A stretch of 64,000 bases of DNA from contig NC_015672.1 in the NCBI RefSeq assembly GCF_000218625.1, forward strand, positions 2,331,451-2,395,450, read 5' to 3'. Under the pieces are notes generated by a model that was not told the origin of the DNA, ran no database searches, and saw only the letters and a program-made list of their open reading frames with translations. This DNA comes from Flexistipes sinusarabici DSM 4947 (GTDB lineage Bacteria > Chrysiogenota > Deferribacteres > Deferribacterales > Flexistipitaceae). This document shows positions 16,606 through 25,400 of the stretch, one piece after another. Position 1 is the first letter of the stretch, and every line of letters begins with the position of its first letter. The position numbers were made by a program, and so were the translations under genes.

Positions 16606-18148
16606 TTAGCCCTGAGAAACTAGATAACTATTTGATAATACTTGAGTTAACCAAGGAAATATGCTAAAGTAATCCCACAGAAAAGTAAAGGAATAAGCAA
16701 AAAACCCGGGGGATTATATGCGTCCTAAGAAGCAAGATTCGACGACACAAGAGCTTTTAGAACCACTGCTTGTTAACATTATAGATATGAAACATCCATT
16801 AATACAATTAGCAGATAAAATAGACTGGGAATATTTTGAGAAAGAATTTGGCAGTCTTTATCACCGTAACGATGGTCGCCCAGGAATTCCAATGCGTATG
16901 ATGGTTGGGTTTCATTATTTGAAATACACGTACAATTTGAGTGATGAAGACGTGGTGCATGGCTGGAAAGAAAACCCTTACTGGCAGTACTTCACTGGAG
17001 AAAAGGTATTCCAGACAAAGGTGCCGATAAATCCAACCAGCATGACAAGATTTCGGAATCGTTTAAAAGAAGAAGATTTGTTGAAGTTTTTAGAGGAGAC
17101 AATTAACACTGCTTTTCGTAGTGGTTATCTTAATAAGAATGACGTAAAGAAAGTAGCTGCAGATACGACGGTGCAGGAAAAGAACATAACGTTTCCAACG
17201 GACATAAAACTTTTTTATACAATGATCAAATATCTTGTGAAATTTTCAAAGAAGCATGAGATAAGGTTAAAGGAGACACATGAATATTCCGGCAAGAAGC
17301 TATTGATGAAATATAGTGGCTATGTTCATGCGAAACAGTACAAGAGAGCGGGTAAGGCAGTAAAAAAGATGAAGACAAAGATGGGCAAATTATATCGTTC
17401 TATAGAAAGGGTTTTACCTGAGGAATTGAGGAATTCGGATGAGTTTCAACAGCTAAAGTTATTTTACGAGAGTTTGTGGAATCGGAGTAAAAAGAGCAAG
17501 AACAAACTTTACAGTCTTCACAGTCCAGAGGTTGAGTGCATTAGCAAGGGCAAGAGCCATAAGAGGTATGAGTTTGGTAACAAAGTAGGTTTTGTTGGTA
17601 CATTGAAGAAGAATTTTATACTGAGTTGCAAATCATTTCACGGCAATCCTTATGACGGTCATACATTAGAAGAGAATTTATGTGAAGCAAAAACCCTTTT
17701 GGGTAGTAACGGTACAATAGATACGATATTGGTAGATTTGGGTTACAGGAAGCACAATTATAGAGGGGATGCAAAAGTCCATGTAGTTCCACGCAGTATG
17801 AAGAAATTCAAAGTTAATTTTAAGAGGTTATTGAAAAGACGAAGTTGTGTTGAGGCGACGATAGGTCATACTAAGCGAGATAACCGGATGGACAGAAATT
17901 ATCTGAAAGGCAAAGAGGGAGATAAAGCTAATGCGATTTTGGCAGCAAGTGGACATAATTTAAGGCTGATACTGGCCTTTCTTTTATTTTTTCTCAAAAA
18001 ATTTATGGATAATATTGCAAAAAAATTAGCAAATTTTGCAAACGAAGTGTTTCTGAATAAAAAGTATGCCAAAAAATATGTATAGTTTACATTTAATAAA
18101 CAAAAATATTGGCAAATTTTATGAAAATATACCTTTTTCAGGGTTAAC
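16605..18148 (+). mobile_element. IS5-family insertion sequence, apparently complete (~1.54 kb)
   Basis: Imperfect terminal inverted repeats GTTAGCCCTGAGAAA (16605-16619) and, on the other strand, GTTAACCCTGAAAAA (18148-18134) match at 13 of 15 positions. A TA dinucleotide flanks each end (16603-16604 and 18149-18150). It carries one intact transposase gene. Left and right flanks come from different genes, so a deletion or recombination accompanied or preceded insertion. Confidence 0.8.
16718..18085 (+). CDS. IS5-family transposase, intact
   Basis: A 455-residue transposase. The N-terminal domain reads LADKIDWEYFEKEFGSLY and GRPGIPMRMMVGFHYLKY, typical of IS5-type enzymes. The DDE core has AADTTVQEKNITFP (first Asp), DTILVDLGYRKHNY (second Asp) and RRSCVEATIGHTKRD (Glu). 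The C-terminal tail is Lys/Phe-rich. A large Lys-rich insertion (about residues 200-275) separates the first two acidic residues. The gene fills the element between its terminal repeats and looks functional. The frame of the downstream receiver fragment also begins inside this gene, but that is an accident of the insertion. Confidence 0.92.
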   Translation: MRPKKQDSTTQELLEPLLVNIIDMKHPLIQLADKIDWEYFEKEFGSLYHRNDGRPGIPMRMMVGFHYLKYTYNLSDEDVVHGWKENPYWQYFTGEKVFQTKVPINPTSMTRFRNRLKEEDLLKFLEETINTAFRSGYLNKNDVKKVAADTTVQEKNITFPTDIKLFYTMIKYLVKFSKKHEIRLKETHEYSGKKLLMKYSGYVHAKQYKRAGKAVKKMKTKMGKLYRSIERVLPEELRNSDEFQQLKLFYESLWNRSKKSKNKLYSLHSPEVECISKGKSHKRYEFGNKVGFVGTLKKNFILSCKSFHGNPYDGHTLEENLCEAKTLLGSNGTIDTILVDLGYRKHNYRGDAKVHVVPRSMKKFKVNFKRLLKRRSCVEATIGHTKRDNRMDRNYLKGKEGDKANAILAASGHNLRLILAFLLFFLKKFMDNIAKKLANFANEVFLNKKYAKKYV

Positions 18149-18515
18149 TAGTTTACGGTTTATGATTGTGGATGAAAATGTTCAAGACAGGGAAAGTCTC
18201 AAAAATGTTTTGGAATTTCTGGGTTACAGTGTCGTGAGCGTAGCCGGATACACAGAAGCTTCAAAACATATCAGAGCCGGAGAAAACTACGAGTTTATTA
18301 TAACAGCGATTCGTTCTGACAGTTGCATGGATTTTGAAAAATTTCTTCTCTCTGTGAAGGACTTCCTTGAGGATTCTTCAGTTGTTATTGCCTCGGAAAG
18401 AGCGGAAGAGAGTTGTTTTCAATCTTTTGAAAATGATGAGAAGATTGCTGGGGCCATACACAAACCGTATAAAATGGAAGAATTGGAGAGGATAATAAAA
18501 TCTGTCAGGCAGTAA
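18149..18515 (+). pseudogene. Degenerate response-regulator receiver domain fragment
   Basis: About 120 residues with the CheY-like pattern: RFMIVDENVQDRESL (acidic pocket), YEFIITAIRS (phosphoacceptor strand), SSVVIASERA (switch Ser) and AIHKPYKMEEL (conserved Lys-Pro). The phosphoacceptor Asp is replaced by Ala (TAIR where TDIR is usual), so it should not be phosphorylated. It has no start of its own apart from an ATG at 18162. It is probably the C-terminal receiver of a hybrid sensor whose N-terminus lies at 14835. It overlaps the convergent yraN by 11 bp. Confidence 0.6.
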
Positions 18516-18849
18516 AAGCGTTCTCTATGTGTCTGATATTTTTTGCATCAATGGAAATTACGTCGAAGCGGCAATTGGTCTCACCTTCACAGAATCTTTT
18601 CATGTAGAGTTGCGCTGATCTGATAATTTTATTTTGTTTCTGGGCTGTTACAGCTTCAGCACCTATGCCGAATTTAGAGCTGCTCCGCTTTTTTACTTCT
18701 ATAAATACAAGCTCCCCGTTTTTTTCGGCAATAATATCTATTTCGCCCACAGGAGTACGGTAGTTTCTGGCAATTATTTGATAACCTTTTTTCCTGAGAA
18801 ATTGTTCTGCTTTTTTTTCGCCCTCTTTACCTCGTTTCTGGGTAAACAT
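18505..18849 (-). CDS. YraN/UPF0102 family endonuclease-like protein
   Basis: A 114-residue protein with the YraN core of the restriction-endonuclease-like fold: RNYRTPVGEIDIIAEKNGE and VFIEVKKRSSS, giving the E-x-D ... E-x-K catalytic arrangement. Its biological role is unsettled. It overlaps the upstream rnhB gene by 23 bp, and rnhB-yraN adjacency is common in bacteria. It is the last gene of the hypA-hypB-rnhB-yraN unit. Confidence 0.9.
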   Translation of the reverse strand: MFTQKRGKEGEKKAEQFLRKKGYQIIARNYRTPVGEIDIIAEKNGELVFIEVKKRSSSKFGIGAEAVTAQKQNKIIRSAQLYMKRFCEGETNCRFDVISIDAKNIRHIENAFTA

Positions 18850-19390
18850 TTTTTACAAAGCTCCTGCGATGAATAGGGCTTAACCCGCATTCTATTATTG
18901 CCTGTCTGTGTTCTTTTGTACCGTAGCCTTTGTTGCTGAACCAATTATATTCCTGATAGGAATAATGATATCTTTCCATCAGGCTGTCCCGGTAAACTTT
19001 TGCCAAAATAGAAGCAGCAGCCACCTCTATGTGTTTATCTTCGGCTTTCAAGGGGTGTATATGTTTGACTTCGATGTTATTAAGTGCAACGGCATCCGTT
19101 ATTACTTCGTCAAAACTGCACTTTAAATTACTTAGTGCCAAGTGCATCGCCTGTTTTGTGCTTCTGACAATATTTATCCTGTCTATAATAAGGCTGCAGA
19201 CAACTCCCAGCCCGTAGGAAACAGCATTTTCTCTAATGATCTTTGCCAGAATATTCCGTTTTTTTGCCGGGAGTTTCTTCGAGTCAATAATCCGGTCATC
19301 GGTAAACCCTTCCGGCAACACCACAGCGCAGGCGACCACAGGTCCGGCCAGGCATCCCCTTCCAACTTCATCCAGACCGGCTTTTCTCAC
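18827..19390 (-). CDS. rnhB: Ribonuclease HII
   Basis: A 187-residue RNase HII, which nicks RNA within RNA/DNA hybrids and single ribonucleotides in DNA. The N-terminal AGLDEVGRGCLAGPVVA holds the catalytic Asp-Glu pair and the GRG substrate motif. DSKKLPAKKR and the later DAVALNN region supply the other acidic residues. Length is normal. It overlaps hypB by 4 bp (ATGA type) and yraN by 23 bp. Confidence 0.95.
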   Translation of the reverse strand: MRKAGLDEVGRGCLAGPVVACAVVLPEGFTDDRIIDSKKLPAKKRNILAKIIRENAVSYGLGVVCSLIIDRINIVRSTKQAMHLALSNLKCSFDEVITDAVALNNIEVKHIHPLKAEDKHIEVAAASILAKVYRDSLMERYHYSYQEYNWFSNKGYGTKEHRQAIIECGLSPIHRRSFVKNVYPETR

Positions 19391-20055
19391 AGCTGCTGAA
19401 CCTTTTTGTCACCGATTTGTTTTGTGAGCCAGTCCGTCCAGGTACCGATTCCCTCGCCTGTCTTGCATGAAACTTTGAAGAAGTCCATGTCTGGGTTGAT
19501 TCCCCTGGCATAATCAATACACTTTTCGATGTCAAAATCCAGATAATCAAGCAAATCTATTTTGTTGACAATCATTGCTGAGGAAACACGTATCATTGAA
19601 GGGTATTTTGCAGGCTTATCATCCCCCTCAGGTGTGCTTACCACCACCACTTTGCAATCTTCACCCAAGTCAAAGCTGGAAGGGCACACAAGATTACCTA
19701 CATTTTCGATTACAAGAAAATCAAGCTTGTCCAAATCAAAATTTTCCAGGGTTTTTCCTATGCCTTCAGCTTCCAGGTGGCACGCACCGCCGGTATTAAT
19801 CTGCACTGCATTAATACCTGTCTTTCTGATGCGCTCAGCATCGTTTTCCGTCTGTAAATCACCTTCAATTACACCGATATTGTATTCATGCTGCATCCCG
19901 GTTAGAGTTGACTCAAGTATGCTGGTTTTCCCGCTTCCGGGAGAGGAAACAAGGTTCAGAACGAAAACACCCTTTTCTCTGAACAATTCTCTTAAAGCGT
20001 CAGCCTTTTTTATATTTTTTGAAAGTATTTTTTCTTCTATGTTGATTTTTCCCAT
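19387..20055 (-). CDS. hypB: Hydrogenase nickel incorporation protein HypB (GTPase)
   Basis: A 222-residue G3E-family GTPase that delivers nickel to [NiFe]-hydrogenase with HypA. Walker A is SSPGSGKTS (about residues 38-46). IEGDLQTENDAERI is the switch region. The GGACHLEAEGI motif carries the Cys-His nickel/zinc site at the dimer interface. There is no His-rich N-terminal extension and no CxxCGC motif, so nickel storage is unlikely. Its start overlaps the hypA stop by one base (TGATG). No hydrogenase structural gene is in the window. Confidence 0.95.
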   Translation of the reverse strand: MGKINIEEKILSKNIKKADALRELFREKGVFVLNLVSSPGSGKTSILESTLTGMQHEYNIGVIEGDLQTENDAERIRKTGINAVQINTGGACHLEAEGIGKTLENFDLDKLDFLVIENVGNLVCPSSFDLGEDCKVVVVSTPEGDDKPAKYPSMIRVSSAMIVNKIDLLDYLDFDIEKCIDYARGINPDMDFFKVSCKTGEGIGTWTDWLTKQIGDKKVQQL

Positions 20056-20396
20056 CAGTCCACCTCAATTTCGGTAATATTCAGTTCCTCACCTGTAAGG
20101 AGTTCCACTTTATATGACCCGCACTTTTTGCAGCTGAAGAACATTTCATCATAAAAATCTTCATGTTTGCAGTCAGTGCATCTGCCTTTTATGGGGATGT
20201 CTTCTATTTTCAATAAGGCATTTGCAGCAATAGTTCCTTCTTTTAAGGCATCAAAAGCGAACAGTAGTGCATCATTCTCCACTGCAGCCAGTCTGCCTAT
20301 TTTCACATGTATTTTATTTATAATCTCAGCCTTGTTGTTCAATGCGCTTTCCACAGCGATATCCAGAATATTTTGGGCAATACCGACTTCGTGCAT
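20055..20396 (-). CDS. hypA: Hydrogenase maturation nickel metallochaperone HypA
   Basis: A 113-residue HypA. The N-terminal Met-His-Glu forms the nickel site. The zinc site is two CxxC pairs (CTDC and CKKC) in the C-terminal third. With HypB it loads nickel into hydrogenase in the cytoplasm. There is no clear ribosome binding site before the ATG, and the best promoter places the transcript start almost at the ATG, so the mRNA may be leaderless. It is first in the hypA-hypB-rnhB-yraN unit. Confidence 0.95.
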   Translation of the reverse strand: MHEVGIAQNILDIAVESALNNKAEIINKIHVKIGRLAAVENDALLFAFDALKEGTIAANALLKIEDIPIKGRCTDCKHEDFYDEMFFSCKKCGSYKVELLTGEELNITEIEVD

Positions 20397-20402
20397 AATA
20401 TA

Positions 20403-20431
20403 TATTTATTATTGAAACAATATGCAGTCAA
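20403..20431 (-). promoter_or_regulatory. Promoter of hypA-hypB-rnhB-yraN
   Basis: On the minus strand, TTGACT (20431-20426), a 17 bp spacer and TAAATA (20408-20403), 7 bp from the hypA ATG. This suggests a very short or absent leader. Confidence 0.5.
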
Positions 20432-20451
20432 CCGAAATTTATTCTGCAACC

Positions 20452-20525
20452 CCTACTACCCATACAACGTATAAGACCTCAACTACCTTAAATACCTCAA
20501 ATACCTCCAACTACCTCTTCCAATC
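20452..20525. repeat. Word-like degenerate repeat tract D
   Basis: A run of related 9-11 base words: aagacctcaactacc, ttaaatacctcaaatacctc, caactacctcttc. It lies in the divergent hypA/ptsP gap. The same words occur at 12733-12806 and 29772-29815. Confidence 0.6.
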
Positions 20526-20629
20526 AAGCATATAAATACGAAAAGTTTGGGATGTTTGCAAAATTTTATTTTTATATTTTAATATAAAATTCGCTTTAAG
20601 TTTTATGAAAAACTATTAGTATAGAGCTT

Positions 20630-22753
20630 ATGGAAAATTTAAAATTTTTATCGGATATTACAAATCTGCTTTTAAATTTTGACAGCAGCAAAAATGTGCT
20701 TAATGAGCTTACCAGGTCGTTGGCTAAGTACCTATCATCCGAAGTGTGTTCGATATATATTTACGATGAAAATAAGGAAATGCTTGTACTCAAAGCAACG
20801 TACGGCTTAAATCAGGCATCCGTGGGGAATGTATCTATGTTGCCCGAGGAGGGGCTGACAGGAATCACCTTTTCTTCCGGGGATTATCAGTTTATTGCCA
20901 ATGCCACAAAGCACCCTAAGTTCAAATATTTCCCCGGCATTGGTGAAGAGCCGTTTAATACCTTCATAGGCATTCCTCTGAAAAAACAGGATGAAACGTT
21001 CGGAGTGCTGGTTTTTCAGTTTATAAATAATCCTGAAAATTCGAACGTTTTGAAAATGCTCCTTGAGACTATAGGAAATATGATTTCAAGCTTTCTGAAA
21101 AATCATATCATGCTGACCGGCAACATTGCCAGACCCCAGAATTATGATGAGGAGATGGTGCTGCAGGGGATACCTATATCCGAAGGGATTTCCATCGGCA
21201 AACCCGTTCATATGGTTTATCATTTCCTTGATGATGACAGTAAAGTGAAGGATGTTGAGAAAGAGGAAGAGAGGCTGAAATATTCCTTTGACAAAACCAA
21301 AAATGAAATCATGACTGTTATCAATAATATTGATTCTGGAAATCTCAGGATTGACAAGGAAATTTTTCATACTCACCTTATGATTTTATCCGACGGTTCA
21401 TTCAGGGATGATATTTTCCATCATGTCCTTAATTTGGGGCGTTCCGCGGCTTACAGTATCAGGCATGTTTCGGATAAATTTATAGAGCGTTTCAAAAAAA
21501 TCGATGACCCCTATCTGAAAGAACGTGCCGCCGACATAGAGGATGTCTGCAACAGACTGCTGAAAAATTTGGGGGTAATTGAGCGTCATATTTCCCTGGA
21601 GAAAGAAAGCATAATTGTGTCAAATCAACTGGGCCCCGGTGATACGGCCTCCCTTGATCTTTCAAAGGTGAAGGGAATTGTTACGGAAAATGATGGGCAG
21701 ACGTCACATATGGCACTTGTTGCCAAGGGGATGGGAATCCCTGCAGTAAGCGGCATTGAGCATGTTATTGACATAACAGAATATGCTAAAGATTTGATAA
21801 TAGACGGGTACGAAGGAAAAATAATTATAAATCCTTCAGAGGCTAACAGAAACAAATATTTGTCTATGCAGTCGCAGGTGCAAATATCGGGTGTCACTAT
21901 AGAAAAACTGCCCCGGGAAATAGTCTGTCATATGGGCCGTAAGGTTTATTTGGGGGCAAATGTTGCAAGTATTCTTGATGCAGATAAAGCTCAGGATTTA
22001 GGCGCATTTGATATAGGTCTTGTCAGAACGGAAATTTTTTATCTTGCTGAAGGAGATGAAAACTTCAATGTTGATGCCCAAAAGAAAATATATCAGTCTA
22101 TCTTAAGTAAATATACTAAAGGGCCGGTAACGTTCCGCCTTCTGGATATAGGGGCGGATAAGATGGAAAAGTATTCTGTTAAAGAGCCGAACCCTGCCAT
22201 GGGGTTGAGGGGAGCAAGATTTCTTATTAAGAATGAAAACTTGCTGGAAACCCAGCTGGAAGCTTTACTGGATTTGGATGATCCCAGAGTAAAAGTGCTT
22301 GTTCCTTTTGTGGCGAAACCCGAAGAATTTTACAGGATAAAGGACATTATCAGAAAAAAGGCTGAAAAAATGGGGGTTAGTTTGCCTCCGGTAGGAGTGA
22401 TGATTGAAATTCCTTCCATTGCTTTTGCACTGGAGAAACTTGATGAGGAGGCTGATTTTTACAGTATAGGCACCAACGATCTTTTTCAGTATTTTTTTGC
22501 AGCGGATAGAAATAATATACAGATTTTCAGCAATTATAAAATATTATCCGAATGCTTTATGAATTTCATGGAATTCATCTGCAACAAACTTTCTCAAACC
22601 GGCAAAGATGTTGAAATTTGCGGGGAGATTGCCCATGAGGAAGAAATTCTATACAGACTTATTGAAATGGGTTATTCCAAGTTCAGTCTCAATCCCTACC
22701 TTATGAGCAAAGCCTCTGAACTTATTATTGATAGATGCAAACAAGAAAATTAA
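20630..22753 (+). CDS. ptsP: GAF-domain phosphoenolpyruvate-protein phosphotransferase (PtsP / enzyme I-Ntr type)
   Basis: A 707-residue cytoplasmic enzyme. An N-terminal GAF sensory domain (about residues 1-150) is followed by enzyme I. The HPr-interacting start reads GIPISEGISIGKPV. The phosphorylated His sits in DGQTSHMALVAKGMGIPAV. The PEP-binding barrel shows GLRGARFL, SIGTNDLFQYFFAADRNN and the Cys in EICGEIAH. It starts the nitrogen-type phosphotransfer cascade (PEP to NPr to EIIA), which usually regulates rather than transports. No HPr/NPr or EIIA gene is nearby. No good ribosome binding site precedes ATG 20630. Confidence 0.92.
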   Translation: MENLKFLSDITNLLLNFDSSKNVLNELTRSLAKYLSSEVCSIYIYDENKEMLVLKATYGLNQASVGNVSMLPEEGLTGITFSSGDYQFIANATKHPKFKYFPGIGEEPFNTFIGIPLKKQDETFGVLVFQFINNPENSNVLKMLLETIGNMISSFLKNHIMLTGNIARPQNYDEEMVLQGIPISEGISIGKPVHMVYHFLDDDSKVKDVEKEEERLKYSFDKTKNEIMTVINNIDSGNLRIDKEIFHTHLMILSDGSFRDDIFHHVLNLGRSAAYSIRHVSDKFIERFKKIDDPYLKERAADIEDVCNRLLKNLGVIERHISLEKESIIVSNQLGPGDTASLDLSKVKGIVTENDGQTSHMALVAKGMGIPAVSGIEHVIDITEYAKDLIIDGYEGKIIINPSEANRNKYLSMQSQVQISGVTIEKLPREIVCHMGRKVYLGANVASILDADKAQDLGAFDIGLVRTEIFYLAEGDENFNVDAQKKIYQSILSKYTKGPVTFRLLDIGADKMEKYSVKEPNPAMGLRGARFLIKNENLLETQLEALLDLDDPRVKVLVPFVAKPEEFYRIKDIIRKKAEKMGVSLPPVGVMIEIPSIAFALEKLDEEADFYSIGTNDLFQYFFAADRNNIQIFSNYKILSECFMNFMEFICNKLSQTGKDVEICGEIAHEEEILYRLIEMGYSKFSLNPYLMSKASELIIDRCKQEN

Positions 22754-22774
22754 ACAATATCACCGTTTAAGGCG

Positions 22775-23045
22775 TAAAAGAAAAACGTAAAATGTAAGAT
22801 GTGAGAGGGCGTTGAGGGGATTATTCGTGGCATCTATGTTGTTATACATGGTTATTCTTATAGTTTTCGTTTTAACGTGCCAGTTGAAGTTATTCAGTTT
22901 ACAGGTGCAAGGAGTATGGTTCAAGGGGCAGAGATGTGAAATGTAAGATGTAAAACCTATAATCGTTAAATAGGTCTCTCTACCTCTTAATACTTAGTAC
23001 TTAATGCTTAACACTAATCTCACCTATAACCCAAAACCCATTCCC
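22775..23045. repeat. Word-like repeats in the convergent ptsP/gltD gap (tract E)
   Basis: The 295 bp gap is non-coding. It contains a direct pair, gtaaaatgtaagatgtgag near 22788 and gtgaaatgtaagatgtaaa near 22936. It ends with ctctctacctcttaatac and ttagtacttaatgcttaac, words shared with tract A. No terminator hairpin with a U-run is obvious. Confidence 0.55.
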
Positions 23046-23048
23046 CAC

Positions 23049-25388
23049 TCAGCTTTCAATATATTTTTCAAGATTATCTGTCATTTCCCATATCCCGCAG
23101 GGGCAGACACCAGCACATATCCCGCAGCCGATACATTTTTCAGAATCACTGACATATTCAAATCCAAAGTCGTTGTCCGATTCGATTCTGCTTATAGCCT
23201 GTTCGGGGCATATTTCCATACAGAAGCTGCAATCCCTGCAGTAACCGCAGCTCAGGCACCTGTCCACCTCTGACTCTGCTTCTCTGTCCTCAACAGCCTG
23301 CGGGTTCATCGGATGGTAGAATTCATTTTTTACCTTATCCTGAGGAATCATCGGGGCATTTTCGAATCTGTCCAAAGGTTTGCCGTTGAGCAGATTATCG
23401 ATATTGATGGCCGTCTTCCTGCCGTCTCCCAATGCATTTGTAAAAAGACCTAATTTAATGACATCACCGGCGATAAATACGTTTTCCTTTCCTTCAAGCT
23501 GGTAGTAATCGTTAACTAAAAGTTTACCTTTCTCATCTTTGTATCTGTCCGGCAGAAAGGACAGGTTTGGTCTGTCGCCTATAGATACAATGACACTGTC
23601 AGCTTCTATGAATTCACCGTTTTTAAGGTATATTCCCTCTTCAGCCACTTCCTGGGTAAAGGCCGGCCAGCGTATTTCCGCACCGAGTGATTTCGCATGC
23701 TCAATTTCTTCGTCAAAAGCCGCAGGTTTTTGGATATCGATTGCAGTGACCTTTTCCGCACCCATTTTATAAGCTCCCATCACTACATCCATTCCTGCGT
23801 TGCCTGCTCCAATTACCACAACCTTTTTGCCGATATTAACACTTTCGCCTCTGTTGATTTTTTTTAGGAAGTCAAGTCCTTTAATCATTAACCCGCTTCC
23901 CTTCACAGGAAGTAAAATCGGCTCATGTGCCCCCACGGCAACAACTACAGCATTAAAATCGCCGGTAAGTTTTTCAAATGCTTTCTCATCCACAGAATAT
24001 CCTGTATGCGCCTTTATCCCCATATCAATGATTTTGTTTATTTCATTCTCCAGAATGTTTCTGTCTAGACGCTCTTCAGGGATCACCTGCTTCAGTTTTC
24101 CCCCTATCACAGTATCTTTTTCGAAAATTTCCACTTGATAGCCCAGTCTTCTTAAATGGTAGGCGGAAGCCAGACCTGCGGCACCGCTACCTATGACTGC
24201 AATTTTCTCTTTTCTTTCTTCACGCACGGTTTCCGGGAGTATGTCCCTGCTTAACATTCCAAGGTCATTAATTTTCAGCGGTACATCAACGTATTTTCTG
24301 TTACATTCCTCCATACAGAGGTTGGGGCAAACCTGCCCGCACACTGAAGCCGGAAATGGACTGTAATCCATCACTAACTTTAATGCTTCCTCAAATTTTG
24401 ACTGCCTAAGCAGGGCAACTCTTTTTTGAGTGGGGATGAATACGGGACAGTTGTATTCACATGGTGAGCTGTATGCTCCGCTGTTCCAATTAGGTTTTTT
24501 CAGGCGCAGATCACCCTTTTCTACAAAATCTGCCACCTCAAAGTCTTCCTCAATCATGTCGCCGAAAATACCGTCTTTTACCCATACGGAATTTCTGAAG
24601 TCTGCTATGGGTACATAGCGTTTTGTTATCCTTTCCTCATATGTTTTGGCTACAATTTTTCTCCATTGTGAAAAATCAAGCAGCTCCTTTTCTTTGTCTT
24701 TTCTGTCAATTTTTGACAGGAATACAGGTATTCCTTCTTCCAAAAACTTTTTATCCTTTTCATCCAGGTCCATAAGCCAGACATCTTCTGAAATATCTTC
24801 AACTTTCCCCCTTACATAAATTGTGCCGCCAACCATTCCTACGCAGCTTCTGTAGCCAAGGACAGATTCAGCATTTTCACACCCTGATCCGCAGATTACA
24901 GCAATTCCGCCGCTCATAAATTCAAAGCTGAAAGAGCCTGTATTCTTTAATACCCAGAACTGGGGAGCCGGAAACTTCGGATCATATTTCATAAGTGCTC
25001 CGGATCGGGTTCCGGTTCGCCCTCCGATATAAATATTGCCTGTGGCAGCACAATGGGCTGTTGTGTCCCCACCGTCACCTTTTACTATTATCTCTGCACC
25101 GGCATTAAGCCAGCCTACATCCGCAGGGGCAGAACCTTCAACGGTTATGGAAGTTCCCTGCATACCCATGGAGCCCACTCTCTGACCGGGATTTTTAACA
25201 TTGAAAATCAGTTTTTTGCCTTCCCTGTTCCAAAGGGGGCCGCCGATATTGTGCTGGCCCAGGGCGTTTATCTCATAGTTACAGCAGCCGCTTTCCAGTT
25301 TTTCATACAATTGTTTAAGCAGCTCCTGTGTGGAAATCCTTTTGTCTTTTTCTATACCGTTTAAAATGACTTTGTTTTCATTGTTCAT
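23049..25388 (-). CDS. Glutamate synthase: GXGXG (GltB C-terminal) domain fused to GltD-like FAD/NAD oxidoreductase and ferredoxin domain
   Basis: A 779-residue fusion. Residues about 25-235 form the GXGXG beta-helix domain found at the C-terminus of large-subunit glutamate synthase. Residues about 305-370 have a Cys-rich Fe-S region (CEYNC, CGQVCPNLCMEEC). A GltD-type oxidoreductase follows, with FAD motif VIGSGAAGLASAYHLR (about 398-413) and NAD(P) motif VVVIGAGNAGMDVV. Residues about 725-775 carry ferredoxin-like clusters (CGYCRDCSFCMEICP; CIGCGICAGVCPC). It should feed electrons to the FMN subunit encoded upstream. It ends the three-gene operon, with 12 bp between it and the upstream gene. 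Confidence 0.88.
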   Translation of the reverse strand: MNNENKVILNGIEKDKRISTQELLKQLYEKLESGCCNYEINALGQHNIGGPLWNREGKKLIFNVKNPGQRVGSMGMQGTSITVEGSAPADVGWLNAGAEIIVKGDGGDTTAHCAATGNIYIGGRTGTRSGALMKYDPKFPAPQFWVLKNTGSFSFEFMSGGIAVICGSGCENAESVLGYRSCVGMVGGTIYVRGKVEDISEDVWLMDLDEKDKKFLEEGIPVFLSKIDRKDKEKELLDFSQWRKIVAKTYEERITKRYVPIADFRNSVWVKDGIFGDMIEEDFEVADFVEKGDLRLKKPNWNSGAYSSPCEYNCPVFIPTQKRVALLRQSKFEEALKLVMDYSPFPASVCGQVCPNLCMEECNRKYVDVPLKINDLGMLSRDILPETVREERKEKIAVIGSGAAGLASAYHLRRLGYQVEIFEKDTVIGGKLKQVIPEERLDRNILENEINKIIDMGIKAHTGYSVDEKAFEKLTGDFNAVVVAVGAHEPILLPVKGSGLMIKGLDFLKKINRGESVNIGKKVVVIGAGNAGMDVVMGAYKMGAEKVTAIDIQKPAAFDEEIEHAKSLGAEIRWPAFTQEVAEEGIYLKNGEFIEADSVIVSIGDRPNLSFLPDRYKDEKGKLLVNDYYQLEGKENVFIAGDVIKLGLFTNALGDGRKTAINIDNLLNGKPLDRFENAPMIPQDKVKNEFYHPMNPQAVEDREAESEVDRCLSCGYCRDCSFCMEICPEQAISRIESDNDFGFEYVSDSEKCIGCGICAGVCPCGIWEMTDNLEKYIES

Positions 25389-25400
25389 AATAAACCACCT

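Noticed and set aside
18066-18148. Start at 18066 for a stand-alone receiver protein
   Set aside because: The first 28 codons lie inside the IS5-type element and its terminal repeat. Only sequence after 18148 is receiver-like.
19562-20077. 171-codon plus-strand frame opposite hypB
   Set aside because: Antisense shadow of hypB; Ser/Pro-rich product without motifs.
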